Notes: generated from the sequence alone by a model not told the origin. Counted from the first letter of the stretch, positions 1 through 12,797 are shown. The stretch is DNA of 64,000 nt from Zelopaecilomyces penicillatus (GCA_005765155.1 VCCP01000006.1:818501-882500); one strand, 5' to 3'. Made by a program: numbers and translations.

Positions 1-1283
1 TACTAGGCACACGAATGGCTCCTCTATGAGAGAAGAAAAATTCCTTTCTGAAAAGCCTATGGCTTTTTGGGATATGTGTCTCATTATCGTGCCTACAGTC
101 AAACCCTGGAAGGCACGGCAGCGATCGTGCGAGTCAAGCAATTCCCTCCCGTCTGACGTACGTGTGTATTCATTCGATGGATGGGAGAAGCAAAAAGAAT
201 CGACGGTCACGCGGTTGTCGATTAATGACACGCCGACCGACATTGAGTGGGAACATGGTGCTTGGGTGCACGGCTCGACGGGTGGGTGTCAACAGAATGC
301 TGTGACCAGCCGCAGACCAGAACAACCTTGCCCCACGGCGGCGGTTCATCAAGTCAACCAACCGCGACACTGTCGAAGCCGAATGGGCCGAGGGGCTGGA
401 ATTGCCTGGATGGTTGCCTCGTTCGCTGTCGTTGACGTTATGGTGTGGGACGACTGTCGCTAGTGCAAACTGAACGGAAAGGGGGGAGGGCAAGAGCAGT
501 GGATGACACAAGTCACAGCGAACCACCTCATTTGGTGTGTCAGAGCAATCCTCGCCTCTCGTATATTGCTCAGCGTCACCAAGCCCAGATCCTTGCTCGC
601 TAGTCGACGCCTCCGAAGGCAGGCGAACCTTGCAGTACAGTTAAGAATAGCGACTGCATTAGCCCCAGCCGGCTAAGACAGTGCCCCATTATCCATGCCA
701 TTTAATCTTTTCACAACTGGACCGGGGTCTGATGAGGTCGGGTGTGGGTCGGGGATGTGGATGTTCCTCGCAATCGCAGGGCCTCGAGGCGCCGTGGTGT
801 GTACGGAGTACTCTCGTACTCTTATGACCGTCGCCCGCCTCGTCCTTGGGCCACACCAAAGGATCCTTGCACCCTATGAGCACTATCTGTTCGTTATCTA
901 CCTCAAGTTGCCCACCTTCTCGGCCGGATATTCAATTGCACTTATCGGCTTCTTCACGACATTCCTTCAACGTCCTACTTCACCGTCAACTCGCCTCCTT
1001 TTGGACGTCAAAGTCCCTGGATACCTTCTTCTCGCCTTCAACCGACTTCTCTAGCTAGGATTCCACCCTACAACAACTACGAATAAGTTATATCTTGACC
1101 CGTTTATTCGGCCGTCGGGACATTTCGCGACCAACAAAAGCTATTTACGTTTTTGAATTCACAAACCAACCCATTTACATATCTTGCCAACAGCGGTTTC
1201 TTGAGTTCCCTCAACAAGTGCTTGGTCCAGGATTCAAGGACCAGACCACGCTTCAAATCCAATTGTTCTCAACCATATATAAT
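1..1283. promoter_or_regulatory. Upstream region and leader of the Ran1-type kinase gene
   Basis: No gene is recognised here; the open frames present have no domain-like composition. The last 250 bases are rich in C and T (for example around 1030-1130), the usual look of a filamentous-fungal 5' leader. An ATG at 695 opens a 119-codon frame ending at 1054, before the kinase start. It could act as an upstream ORF if transcription starts that far out, but this is only a possibility. A TATA-like run lies at about 1275-1282, directly against the kinase ATG and therefore unlikely to be its TATA box. Confidence 0.5.
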
Positions 1284-2880
1284 ATGCAGCACCATGCCCC
1301 ATTCGGATATCCCACACCTCCTGCCTCACCGGCATACGAAAGTTCCAAGTGTAACATCCAGCAAAGCTTTGCAACACGCAACTTCCCAACTCGATTCGTG
1401 CCTCTGGCTCCTGAGGAGAGACTAGGAAGACTGCTCGAGGGAAAGCTTCAGTTGACAGACATCTTGGGTACTGGCGCATATGGTGTGGTTTATTCGGCAG
1501 TCGATATCAAAACCGGTGTCCGTTATGCGGTCAAGTGCTTGAGCAAATTCAACGCCGATGGGTCTCCATTGGAACGCCGGCAAATTGCCTACCAACAACG
1601 AGAAATTCGCTTACATTATCTGGCCTCGGCCCATCGCAACGTTGTGTCTATGTTGAAGATTGTGGACGATTCCGACTGCATTTATGTGATTCTGGAGTAC
1701 TGCCCGGAGGGCGATTTGTTCCTCAATATTACTGAGCGCGGCCAATACGTCGGCAAGGATGAGTTATGCCGGAAGGTCTTTCTTCAGATCCTTGATGCGG
1801 TGGAGCATTGCCACAATCTCGGTATCTACCATCGCGACTTGAAACCCGAGAACATCTTGGTTACCGATCAAGGCAACACAGTCAAGTTGGCTGATTTTGG
1901 TCTGGCTACATCTGATGACCGATCTGAAGACTATGGCTGTGGTTCCACGTTCTACATGAGCCCAGGTTTGTGCACCCCTTTTGTCTTGTCAACTACAGCT
2001 CCCCCCCCCCACTAACACCCTACTCACAGAGTGTCTTGACCCCTCCACAAGAAAGCCCTATTACATGTGTGCACCCAATGATGTATGGAGCCTCGGAGTG
2101 ATTCTTGTCAATCTGACATGTGGCCGCAACCCATGGAAGCAAGCTTCTTACCAAGACTCAACTTACCGAGCCTATGCTCGTTCTCAAGATTTCCTCAAGA
2201 CAATTCTTCCTCTCACGGACGAGCTCAACGATATTCTGGGACAGATCTTCCACCCCAACCCTGAGCATCGAATCACCCTTACCCAGCTTCGCCATAGAAT
2301 CATGGCTTGTTCTCAATTCACCGTGCCGGCCATGCCCCTGCCAACTCCCTCCATCCCAGATCACATCGTCGATTACGCTGCCTGTGAAGATGCCATAGTC
2401 GATGACTATGAGTACGACTCACCCCTTTCTCCTGCTTCTGACTCTTCAGATGAGGGCTCACTTACATCGAGTGGTTCTACCATCGATGATCTGGATGACG
2501 ATTTCATTCAGGAGCAGCAAGACCTTCCACACGACTTCTGCCCCCAAACGTTTGAGTCGGAAGATATTCGGGATCAACCCGTCTACCACAGCCAGGAGTT
2601 TGTCCCTCAGCAATATTCCAGCTTTGGGGCGGTTTCTGCCCCTGCTCCCAGCCCAATCCAGCTGGCGATTCCCATCCAGACTATGGCTTGCCAGCAAGCT
2701 CACCCAGTGGTTGTTCAGGCACCAATGCCGCCGTTGCCAGTCCAGGCTCCGTGCCAACCCAAATCCTACTTCCCACTATGGGACGTTGTTAAATACGTTC
2801 AACAGGTGCCGATGCTTCAGCATCCTGTTCCATTCCACCAGCAGGTTTCTTTTCTGCCTTCGTTTCAAGGCTGCTATTGA
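1284..2880 (+). CDS. Ran1/Ksp1-type serine/threonine protein kinase
   Basis: Two exons, 1284-1965 and 2030-2880, encode 510 residues. The 64-nt intron has GTTTGT, an ACTAACA branch site and CACAG; it splits the Glu codon of the SPE motif of the activation segment. Visible kinase motifs: glycine loop GTGAYGVV (62-69), ATP-binding Lys84 (YAVK), HRDLKPEN (183-190), DFG (204-206), SPE (226-228), then DVWSLGVILVNL. The C-terminal ~200 residues are disordered, first acidic/Ser-rich and then Pro/Gln-rich. Family knowledge: Ran1 (Pat1) of fission yeast and Ksp1/Sks1/Vhs1 of budding yeast control meiotic entry, nutrient signalling and filamentous growth. The exact orthologue is inferred. The frame stays open 63 codons upstream without an ATG; 1284 is the first in-frame ATG. 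Nothing looks broken. Confidence 0.93.
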
Positions 2881-4150
2881 AGTCTCATCTTTCACCCAGC
2901 TGCCTCTTTGGCTATGTGGTAACGAGAGACAACTTGGCTTCACTGAACATAATGCCACGTTTTGCGCCACACCTACCGGGGCTTGATGCCGGTGGCGCCA
3001 GCTTGATATAATCACACGGATGCACTTTCGGATATTTGACCGGAACTACGAAAAAGCGACTTGATTTCATTTAGTACTAAAATTTTTATGACCTCGAGGG
3101 TTCACAAGCCCATACTTCGATTCAACGACATGTATCTATCCTACCTATTGGACTACGCCACTTCGCACCTTGAATTTTTTTTAACTCAATTTTCTTTATT
3201 AAGTTTTGCCAAGCGAGGAGTTTTACCTAGCGGTTTGAAGAGGCAGAGTGTTTTTTGAGCCGAGCAAGTTTGTTGATTTGAAAGAGCATGAGTCACGGCG
3301 CAGGGCTTTGAATCTTGAAAATATGCAGTCTTTGTGTGTTTGGTTCGCTGCAAGAGGGTGTGGAACTTGTGCGTGTGTTTACTACTACTACGAGACGAAC
3401 AGTACTCGAGAGAGAGTGCTATGACCAGAACATATATTAATATTTCTTCTACTTTGCTCGTTGGTACAGCGAGCTCAAACCTTCGCTTGGATGGAGCTGG
3501 AACAATGACTCCTTTTTTTTCTCTTGTTTTACGATGGGAATGGGGCAAATGGTTGAAAACAGGTTATTTGGGGATATCCGGTGTTATTGATTTGGGAGAC
3601 CAACATAGACAGACCCGGGCTCGATTGCCCACGTTGTGTGCCTAGGAGCACCAACCCAACCACTTCATACGTTTTAAAAGACTGGCCTATCCAGTGTTCT
3701 CAATACAAAAAATCACGTTTATCATATTATCTCTGTGTGTTTTGCTACCGAATTTGTGTCTCGCCTTTGCTTCTGCTAGTAGAGGCAAAATTATTCGGAA
3801 CTGCCGGCTTGACAATACATACATGTTGGGTTTGACAAATGTGCCGCCTACTTTGACCACTGTCTATCCCATCTCATCCCATCCCAGTTAGGCGATTCAT
3901 AATTAAGTTTGGCCTCGGTAAGGATTGTGAAGAAACAACTCCGCGCAGCCTCACTGCTGTAGGTGTACGTAGTATGTGAATGACGGTATTACTTTCAATG
4001 AATGTGATGGATGGGCTTAGCCCCTGAGTTTGGGCTAGGCTAGGTACACTACGACTTGTGGATCACAGATTGTGTGCCGACGACGTCGTGTCTGGTTCAG
4101 ATTCTGAGTGCCAGTGAGATGAGATATGCCCAATCTAGGCAAAGGTACTA
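2881..4150. other. Downstream flank of the kinase gene, no gene seen
   Basis: About 1.3 kb of AT-leaning sequence. Short open frames occur on both strands, but none shows a signal peptide, domain motif or coherent codon use. The first few hundred bases are probably the kinase 3' UTR. Confidence 0.5.
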
Positions 4151-4250
4151 CTCTATAGCGTCTAGACCCCCGACTAATAAATAGCAAGGGCCCGAGAGAG
4201 AGAAAAGTGTGTGGAGAACGCAGATTGCTCTACAGCGTCAAAAGGCAGAG

Positions 4251-4328
4251 AGCGAGAGAGAGAGAGAGACCCATCAACCAAAAAACGGCTCAACTAGTGC
4301 AGTGTAACCATGCCGGGGGGGGGGGGGG
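4251..4328. repeat. GA microsatellite followed by a 14-G run
   Basis: A GA-dinucleotide stretch at about 4251-4269 is followed, after unique sequence, by an uninterrupted run of 14 G at 4315-4328. Confidence 0.85.
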
Positions 4329-4457
4329 CAGGCACCCCTAAGCGGAGCCTTTTCAGCAAAAGCCTCGATGTCTGCCGAGATTGGCTTCCATTGAAAATGG
4401 GGCCGGGTGCAACATTTCAATTTTGCTGGTCCGTGTGAGTGGGAAGACAAGAGAAGG

Positions 4458-4473
4458 AAAAAAAAAAAAAAAA
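4458..4473. repeat. Poly-A tract (16 A)
   Basis: Sixteen consecutive A in otherwise purine-rich sequence. No retroelement-like open frame lies upstream, so it reads as a simple homopolymer. Confidence 0.85.
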
Positions 4474-4814
4474 GAGGTGTGGGTAGGACCCAAGGCAAGC
4501 CAAGGCTAAAGGCCCAAGCCACTTAAGCTAGAGCCTGGCGGGAAGTGAGAGGAAGGAAAAAAGCAAAGAAGATGGTGTGGTGGGGGCTAGGTTGAGGCGA
4601 GGGATGAGAATGTGAAGATGTCCTGAATGAAATTGGGAAATGCCTTGGAACCCGTGAAAAGGTCTTAGACAAAAGGAGTGGGCCAATGGGGGTAATGGGC
4701 ATGCCAGGGTTTTGGGTAGAAGGAACTATTATCCTGCGGGATATGGGCCAACTCGGCAAAGTGGAGACTTGGCTTGATTGGGTGAGGGTCATTTGTGTGT
4801 CTCTTTCTCTCGCA

Positions 4815-4880
4815 GTTGGCGTTGGTTTGCGTGAGTTGGCGTTGGTTTGCGTGAGTTGGCGTTGGTGGTGGTGGTGGTGC
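4815..4880. repeat. 20-bp minisatellite
   Basis: The unit GTTGGCGTTGGTTTGCGTGA occurs twice exactly (4815-4834 and 4835-4854). A third copy starts at 4855 and degenerates into GGT repeats up to about 4880. There are no spacers, so this is a tandem repeat and not a CRISPR-like array. Confidence 0.9.
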
Positions 4881-5871
4881 TTTCGTTCGTGGTGTGATGG
4901 GTGTTGTGATGCCAGTGGCTGGCGGGATGGGGGGGGGATAGGATCTATTGGAACTTTGCCCACAAGGCGCAGCACAACAGACACACAACACCTCCAGGTG
5001 TATCTAACCTACCCTCGCGTAGTGCCTACCTACTGTTTCCCATGTGTGAGTTGGTGGGAAAAGCCAGTTGGGGAGTTGCATGTGGGTTGGTGTAGCCCTC
5101 CTTGCGCCTCAAAGTGTGTGTGTAGTCGGAGAACCTGGGCGACGAATCATGGGAGGCGAGTTGACAGCACTTGGAGAGATCAGGGCTGTAAGAGAAGATG
5201 GTGATTGGGACGATGGCCCTGGTCTCCACGGAATCCGGAGTTGCTGTGCGTGTGGTGTTTTGGTGTGTGTGGAAAGGGGACAGCGCTCGGCTTTGCTGTT
5301 TGGTTGACGATGAGTGTGGATGATGCAGACACCGTTTCGATAGTTACCTAGTATTACATCCATTGGGCAAAGTACTGAAGAACAAAGGGCTGAGTATTGA
5401 GCATGTGCCACTGGATAAGGCCATGGATCGTGGCGCGCTGCGATGGGATGTGTAGGATTGGAGTATAGTCTACTCGGCGCCTACATGGCTTACAAGCTAC
5501 CGCAACCTACAGGATACCTACCGTTGGGCTATTGCGTGTGTTATTGACAATACCAGCTGCAAGGTATTAAAAAAGGAGAGAGAGACACCAAGATAGCCCG
5601 ACCGGCCGAGAGAATACCTCCCTCGCGGTAAAAACAAATGAGCATCCCCCCAAGGGACTTTTGAGAAGTTTTGATTGGTGTGAAGGCTATTATACTGCAG
5701 GTAATAACGGAACAAGTTTCTGAATGAAGATATATTGCCATGTATGGAACAACGGGGGGTAAAGGTGGGTAGGTTACCATTTTACAGTGAAACGGCATTT
5801 GTCCACGGCCCCCCATGTTCCATCCTATGCCATGAAATTGCACTTTGCAAAAAAACTGCAGTGTTACCGCG

Positions 5872-5895
5872 TCTGCATCTGCATCTGCATCTGCA
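5872..5895. repeat. Hexanucleotide repeat (TCTGCA)4
   Basis: Four exact tandem copies of TCTGCA, followed by a CATACA stretch. A looser CTGCTG-rich zone lies just beyond at about 5970-6115. Confidence 0.85.
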
Positions 5896-8800
5896 TACAT
5901 ACAGACCACACACACCGTACATACAGTAGAAGAAGACGAGGGGTCACTCGGGCATTTCCACCGAACCCGCTGCTGCTGCTGTCACTTTTCGCGCCTTCTC
6001 CTCCTCCTCCCTCCCCCCCCTTGCGGACCCTGTTTTGGGAGTCTCCTGCATGCTGCTGCTGCTGGCTGCATCTTGCATCGCTGCCCAGCGGCAAACAGGC
6101 AGTAAGTAGCAGCAGCAGTTTCAATGATGGGGGGAGAACGCACACACCGTTGGCAGAGAGAGGGAAGTTGATTGAAAAAGTGGGTGTGGTGGTGGTTTTG
6201 CCCATCTGCAAGCCCCCCCTTACTCTGGGCTTTCCAGCCTCGTTTTTTCTGTGTTGATTGCCGCATCATTTTATGGTGTGTCTGCATGTAATTAATGAAT
6301 GTACTGTAATGTATGTACAAGGCGGCAAAGTACGAGGGGGAGTTACGGTGACCCAATATACACACTCTTTGTCCAATATACTGCTACCCAACTTTACTAT
6401 TAGCAATTACGAAGAGTTGTATCTACATGCTGAGTACTAGTACTCCATGAATGGGCCCGATTTCATATCGATGAGTTTACCCTTTCTACTAGTGAACCCG
6501 CATCATCTGGGCGTTTTTGCGATGCTGTGCTCTTCTGGTGTGATGTGATGGTCTTGCGGATGTTCCCATCCCCCACCACCACTTCACCCATCCACACTTA
6601 CACACACACACACACATTCCTTCGTTGCTATGAAACGCAATGCTCTCCGATCTCATAAGGCTAGAGCGGGCTTTTTTATTTGGTTTGTTTGCTACACACC
6701 AACACAACAGTAATAATAATAGAATTTAGACCGAGACCGCGGAGGTGGCACCACCACCACAGCAAAGATGAGTGAAGGCATGCAAACACACCGGGTTGTT
6801 AGCATGTGCGTTCGTTCGTAGCACGTTTCATTCCCACACACTTCGCCCTACTGTGTGTTTAGGTTACGAGAGAGACATTTCCTCGAAACGAATCCAAACC
6901 AAGTTGGTGGATCGGACTGCACTATCCGCGCTGTGTGTGAGTGTGTGAGTGTGTGCATGAGCTTTACATTTCTTGTCTCTCGCTTTCGGCCTTCACGGCT
7001 GCTGTCTGAGAACCTGTTTGTAACCCGTAAAACCCGGGCTGTGTTGGTTTTGGTCTACTTGGTATTATGGTCTATCCAATGACGGCAAATGTCTATCCCA
7101 TTGCGCGCCCCCTTTTCTCGGCCTCCGTTCCGTTGCATCAACATGTTCCGCTCGTGCCAATGTCTTGCCCTGCTTTACGACATACAGTAGGCACAAGCTA
7201 AAGCTTTTCTGTGTTCACTTTGTTTCTTACCAGAAACCTATTCTTGAACAATAAAAAGGAATCAAGATTTCGTTTTCTCGGTACATAGCCGAGGAGGCAT
7301 TAGAAGAAGAAGAAAAAAAAGAAAAGAAAAGATTCCTATTAACCCGCATTTTAACTTGTCTGGGGGAGAAATCGTTTGTATGTAAGTTTTTGATTCACAT
7401 GAACAGCCTATCGTCAGATCATGTAGCGCGGCAGTGAGAAAGATCAACAAAAAGCAAAAAAAGGCCATGTTGTTTGCGCGGTAATACTACCAAAAAGGAC
7501 AAAGCAAGAAAAAGAACAACAGAAAAGCATGGGTTCGCAAACACCACCAACACCCCAGAGGCCCAGCCCGCCCATCATCAGAAACAAAGCAATATAAAAC
7601 TGATTTGTCAACGAGGGAAGAGCCGCTACTCGCGTGCGTGCGTGCGTGTGGTGGTGGTGGTATGTTATGAGTGAGGCTCAGTCAGGTGTTTGTGGTTGCG
7701 CCATGGCATGACCCGTGAAAAGCCATGAGCCGTTGAGAAGCCAAGACAGGTCAGGTCAAGTCAAGACATTCTTCTCTTCCTGTAAAGTTGATGGATGACT
7801 GATGAATATCCACACCACCATGAGGCAAAGCATTTTGACCTCTCACAGACCCCCGATGATGGCGTTTCTTGTTGTTCGCCGGGTTGGTGAAGCATCCCGA
7901 GCCTGGTCCGCCCACAACGCTGCCGTCCTCTCTGTGCGATGATGCACCCACCTTGATGCGGCGTTTTCCATCTGACCAATACATGCAGAGTCCCCCCCCT
8001 CTCTCTTTCACTCGCCCCATTATCTAGTTGGAGGAGGGCAACTCCGTCGTCGCCACGTATGTCGTCCAGCATGAGAGTGGGGGGCTTTACTCTGTCTTGT
8101 GGTTGCTGTACAGCTACGATACGGCATGTATGTACGCCCAACCTCTTCTTCTTCTTTGGCAAACGTGGGTTCTTGTTGTGATAGAATCATCCCGTCACAT
8201 GCGGTGTTTACTGCATCTGGGGGGGATCCCCCCTACGTGTTTCTCTTCCCACGAGGGCGCAAATGGGATGCATCCACGGGCTGCAATGACGCGGCGCGTG
8301 AGCCAAATGCAGCACGGAAGCTATCTACGGATGTCCGTATGTGTGTATGGAGTATGCACAGGAGGGAATCGATTTGCAGATATGAGGCAAAGCAACACAG
8401 TTACACGTAGTACATTAGTTTTCCAATGCATGATAAGTATCCCTGCAAAATGTAGCATGTGTGCTGCCGCGTGAGCTTCCAAGGTGAGGATGAAATGCAT
8501 GTACACCGATGGAAATCCTTCCGCGCTGGTGCCCTTGAAGCATCCTTTCAGATTTTGGGCTCCTGAACAGAACCCAACAGAAAGTGACAGACTGAACGAT
8601 GGGATGGGATGGGAGCTTGGGCCGCTTCTTTCGGGGGTGGGGGTTGATAGTATGAGGCATGATTGAGTTGGGAAACGGAAGAGGCATTGGATGGACCCTG
8701 GTCGCATTGAAGGCCCGTCAGTCAGTGACAGGAAAACAACGGCTTTCCTTTTTTCCCAAGTGCCGACAACCACATGGTCTGGGAAGGGAATCCATCGGTC

Positions 8801-9092
8801 GGTGATGGAGGTGGTGGTGGTCGCTTTCAAGGGAAGAAACAAGAAAAAAGCAATAGCGCGTGGGGGAAAAACGGCCAAGATCACCGCTGTCCTTGTCCAA
8901 CAATGGGGCCCACGGGCGGGTAGGTTATCACTTGACCTTTGACCTGCCTTCACCTTGCATCTCTTCTCCTCTCCCCCCCGGGAGGTTATGGGGGTCCGGG
9001 ATTCTGTACTTATTACGTGGGTTTCGGGCCTCGGTGTACATAAGTGAAGTAAGTAATCTCACGAATCAAAAAAAGGAAATGAGAGTCCGTCG

Positions 9093-9095
<3 letters not shown>

Positions 9096-9133
<38 letters not shown>
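9096..9133. repeat. (GA)19 microsatellite
   Basis: An uninterrupted 38-nt GA-dinucleotide tract, the longest perfect dinucleotide repeat seen in the window. Confidence 0.9.
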
Positions 9134-9138
<5 letters not shown>

Positions 9139-11019
9139 CAACGTGTGTGCTCAGAGGTTTTGGGGGCTGTGTAAGTGAGCCCGTGGGATGAAAGGGGTCT
9201 CAGATCACACAAAATATCAATCTTCTCGGCCATCACAGACCGGGCATTTGCCTGGAGAGGGAATGAAAAGTGGTTTCACCCATCTCCAAACCCACCCGCT
9301 ACCGTCCGTATGCATGCATTCATGTACATACGAGACTTGACTTTGGGAGGAGAAGATTCAGAGACGATCCCGACACGGCGGCCCGGGGTTTGCGAACTGG
9401 GGTCCCGGGTTAATTAGTGACAACTAGGCTTTTTTGCTTCCTTCACACAGAGAAACGAGTCAGCTCTTCCTGGAAGAGATGTGCATGGGATCATGGGATT
9501 CTGGGCCGCGGATGGAATGCAGAATTAGGGCCTCAACTTCTCAAGGTTGAATGATTCAACAAGCCCCCCCATACAAAGCTGTCAGGTTTAGCATCCTTTC
9601 CTTGGATTGAATCTGGAATCATGGATGAAGGATAATAGCCTCACTCACTCAACTCAACCCAACTCACCCCCTGCCTCTTCCCCAAAGCCCTGTGCGTCCC
9701 GTCAGACGGCGCCCGCACTATCTGTCACTCACGCACAGGATAAGCTCGCACTAGACAGCAAGCGGGATGTCGATGGTATGAAGGAAGTAGGCTCCCCCTA
9801 CCTCGCTGCGGAATATTGCCTCATTCAATCAGATCTCCATGGAATGTGATTATCTGGCTGAAGCACGGGGTCACATCCGAGAAGGGAGAAGCGGCAGAGA
9901 CGATGGGTAAGCCTCAAATGCACACACACACACTGCACACTTGCACATACAGGGCACAAAAGCAACATCAGAGACAAGGCGGAATGCAAAAGAGGCAAAC
10001 ATTTTCTTCTTCTACTGCCGTTGCCTGTAAAGAGGGTGACCATGCATGCCATGCCATGCCTGGGGTGCAGCCTTGCTGACAGCCGCGCGCTCTCCCAACT
10101 CTCCCACGTCGGAAGACAGGGTTTCCCCAATTCTCTGTGCCCAGGCTGTTTGTGCTCCTCTGTGTTTGGTCATCTCGTAAAAGATAGTAATTAATTGCCG
10201 GGGGTTTGTGGTTACGTTTATTTAGAAGCACATGGCGTCCACGGGGGCAGAACTTGGATAGATTTCGATGAGAGAGAGCGAGAACGAGAAGGAAATGAAG
10301 GGGTGTACCCGTACTGTAACTTCCATCAATACGGCCCCACGGCGCCTATTCGCAATCTATGAGAGGGTGCGGACACAAAGATCCGGGATGCCTCATTGGT
10401 TCGGAGAGTGAATCCCATATTGCGTCTGTTACTGGCTCCATTAGATAGATGGGCTATCCGTATGGGTATCCGGAAATTAACTTCGTCGCGCAGTGTCCGG
10501 CGTGTTTATCGTCACGATGAGCAATACCAAGAAGAAGAAGAAAAACTCTCCCCGCACATTCAGCTCCTTAGCACGAAGCAAGGGAGTCGTCAGATCATAG
10601 TGCTCCCACCTTCAAGGTTCTCTCCATATCGGAATCAAAGCGTTGGTGGTCTAAGTGTAACTTACTACTATTTCCAGGAATCTTTGACCCCTCTTGAGAA
10701 CGGACCTGAACGTTATCAATAGAAAGTTTGGGTCGCGTAGAAAGAAAACAGTTGAACGGGAATCCGGGGTGGTATCAGAGTGCAAAGCCTATTGTGACGC
10801 AATATTTGACTTTGCTAGGCGCAGGGCGGGAAGCTTCATGCCTGCTTCCGGGAGACCATCACAAATCCTCCTCCTCCTCCTCCCCGCCCTAGAGAAGCAC
10901 AGACGACGATGGGCCATGTCAATATCGGTTTTGGTGTTAGATCCATCCATCACAACCAAGCACATCCTCCCGACGGAAGTCGGGCACGGGCCTTGGGGAC
11001 CAACAAACGAGTCAGGTCA

Positions 11020-11041
11020 AACACACACACACACACACACA
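11020..11041. repeat. (AC)n microsatellite
   Basis: A perfect AC-dinucleotide tract of about eleven units near the right end of the microsatellite-rich region. Confidence 0.9.
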
Positions 11042-11110
11042 TGACTACCCAGAAACCAGTTCCTTGGGGGAGAAGGATCGTACCACTACTGCAAAGCTCT
11101 CATTAAGCTC

Positions 11111-12797
11111 TTTTGTCTAACCCGGGCTAAACCAACTAATCATGAAAAAGCTGGCCCTAGCTTCTGTCCGTTTACCCACGAAGCCTTGCCTAACTTCGCA
11201 CATCGTACGTACATACCGTATGAACCCTAGTTCTCAGCTCGCACCCAGGATGGTAAGCTGAGTGGCTGGTTGAGCTGCTTTTCCCCAAGATGCCAAGATG
11301 AAAAAGATGGTGGAATTGACACAAAACTTACATCCCGTGTCTTGTGTAGTAAGACATGAACAGTGCCCGTAATCGCCGAACTCTTTTACACCTTTTTGTC
11401 TGACCTTGCGATGCCGTAAAAACTGTGTCTCGCGCCCGCCATGGAAGCCTTTTGTTTTTGATCTAGCCTTGTTTTGATTTATCATGCGTTTTCGAGAGAA
11501 AAAAAACTTGTTCTGACAAATACGACAAAGCCCCAAATTTGACTCCTCATTAAATGGCTGGTTCCGATAGCAAATTATTACTCAACGTATGAGTGGAAAC
11601 CCATGTTTTTCCCCCGTATTTCTCAGCATTTCTAGCGCGCGCACGGCAGGTGAAATGAGAAACAAACGTGATCATAGTTGATTTGAAATAGAGCAAAACT
11701 TAGATGAACTTGATTTGATGAGTCGTACGGGGGGTGAAAATAGGCCCGTTCAAAAATCAACAGTGCTACTTGATCGGCGAGCGAGTTGTACTGATCGCGT
11801 GATTATGGTTCAAGTTTGAGAGGGAAATTAATTAATGAGGCCGGAGAGCCGGAGGAGAGTTTCTTCATTGAATCCAATTTGTCAGATTCTCAGTATATGC
11901 ATGGTATACTGCTTTAAAGGTATTTGGGACTTCACAGAGGAGATTGACCATGTTTTGGATACAAAGTTGCCTAACCATGACTCATGTATTTCGTAATGAT
12001 CTTGTTGTTCGAGTTCTTGGATTCTCTTTGGTTGCGACTTTTCCATTGTCGTGATGCTTGGATTGACTTTGATATAAATGTTAGAGGGTGGATAATTGAC
12101 GATAATAACATACCAATATGCTAGTGGAAGAAATCTGTACTCTTTTAGATAGATTAGTGACGTGTATGTTTCTGTGGAGGTTTACAGCAAGTCATGCAAA
12201 TTGAAGCCTCCGGATATGTCGGAAGACGGCACCGGAGGTTGTAGCCCGTTAGGGATCCACCCGGAGCGGGTAGGTCGCCGGCGGAATCTCAGGAGACAAC
12301 CACCGGTGCACGGCGCATGAGCCGGAAGCCCAATCTGGCTTGAGAGGTAGTAAATAACAGCAGTTTTCCTTTCCGCACAGTTTGCGACAACATTGCAACT
12401 TCAGACAAAAGGCGGCATTATAAATCTTGAGACATGCAAGATATGAGCATTATTCTCTCATTGCGTAGTAATATGAATGCACATCCACCTAGATACGTCT
12501 CGAAATGCAGACAAAATCTTTCACGCCGGGAGTATCGCAACTCTATTCACAAGAACAATGCCTTTGTGAAACCAACTCAATTCTTGAGTAGAGTAAATGC
12601 ACCCGCGCGAACACCTTGTTACATGTCGAGTTTGATATGAGATACCTAAACACAGCTGCCTCTTTCATGTTTCGACTCCATCTCTGAAACTCGCGCACCC
12701 GCAACCACACTAGAGATCAATCATCCTGCACAGAATGGATGAATAGCTTTCATCATCGAACTTCCCGATTTTTTCTTCCTATTCAATCTCCACTGCG
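11111..12797. other. AT-rich gene-free stretch with an embedded GC-rich island
   Basis: From about 11.1 kb the sequence becomes clearly AT-rich and loses long open frames. No intact gene is seen. It may be old, RIP-decayed repeat DNA, but no transposase or reverse-transcriptase motif could be read. A GC-rich, inverted-repeat-bearing island at about 12200-12340 stands out and is listed separately. Confidence 0.45.
12200..12340. other. GC-rich island with nested inverted repeats
   Basis: About 140 GC-rich bases inside AT-rich DNA. Complementary pairs read directly: CCTCCGG (12207-12213) with CCGGAGG (12232-12238); ACCCG (12259-12263) with CGGGT (12267-12271), a 3-nt loop hairpin; GGTTGT (12237-12242) with ACAACC (12296-12301). 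Palindromes are CGCCGGCG (12276-12283) and CACCGGTG (12301-12308). This could be a folded RNA, a transposon end or a decayed coding fragment. The minus strand reads GGSLTGYNL, faintly P450-like, between stops. No family is assigned. Confidence 0.35.

Larger units (their letters stand above)
4151..11110. other. 7-kb microsatellite-rich gene-free region
   Basis: No convincing gene. The open frames are low-complexity translations of simple repeats (His, Ser/Pro or Cys runs). The stretch carries GA, CA, TGCATC, poly-G and poly-A tracts, a 20-bp minisatellite and many GTGTGT patches. Base composition is close to that of the flanking genes, so it does not look like a RIP-mutated transposon. It resembles an extended regulatory region or the locus of a non-coding transcript; this is inference. 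Confidence 0.45.

Noticed and set aside
4815..4880. CRISPR-like repeat
   Set aside because: Units are directly adjacent with no spacers, and the organism is a fungus.
4523..4984. Minus-strand frame of 153 codons, His/Pro/Ser-rich
   Set aside because: It is a translation of CCA/CCAC and minisatellite repeats, with no domain pattern and an overlapping equally long frame in the same direction.
8321..8953. Minus-strand frame of 210 codons
   Set aside because: Composition is incoherent, there is no recognisable motif, and several shifted frames of similar length overlap it. It looks like chance openness in GC-balanced DNA.
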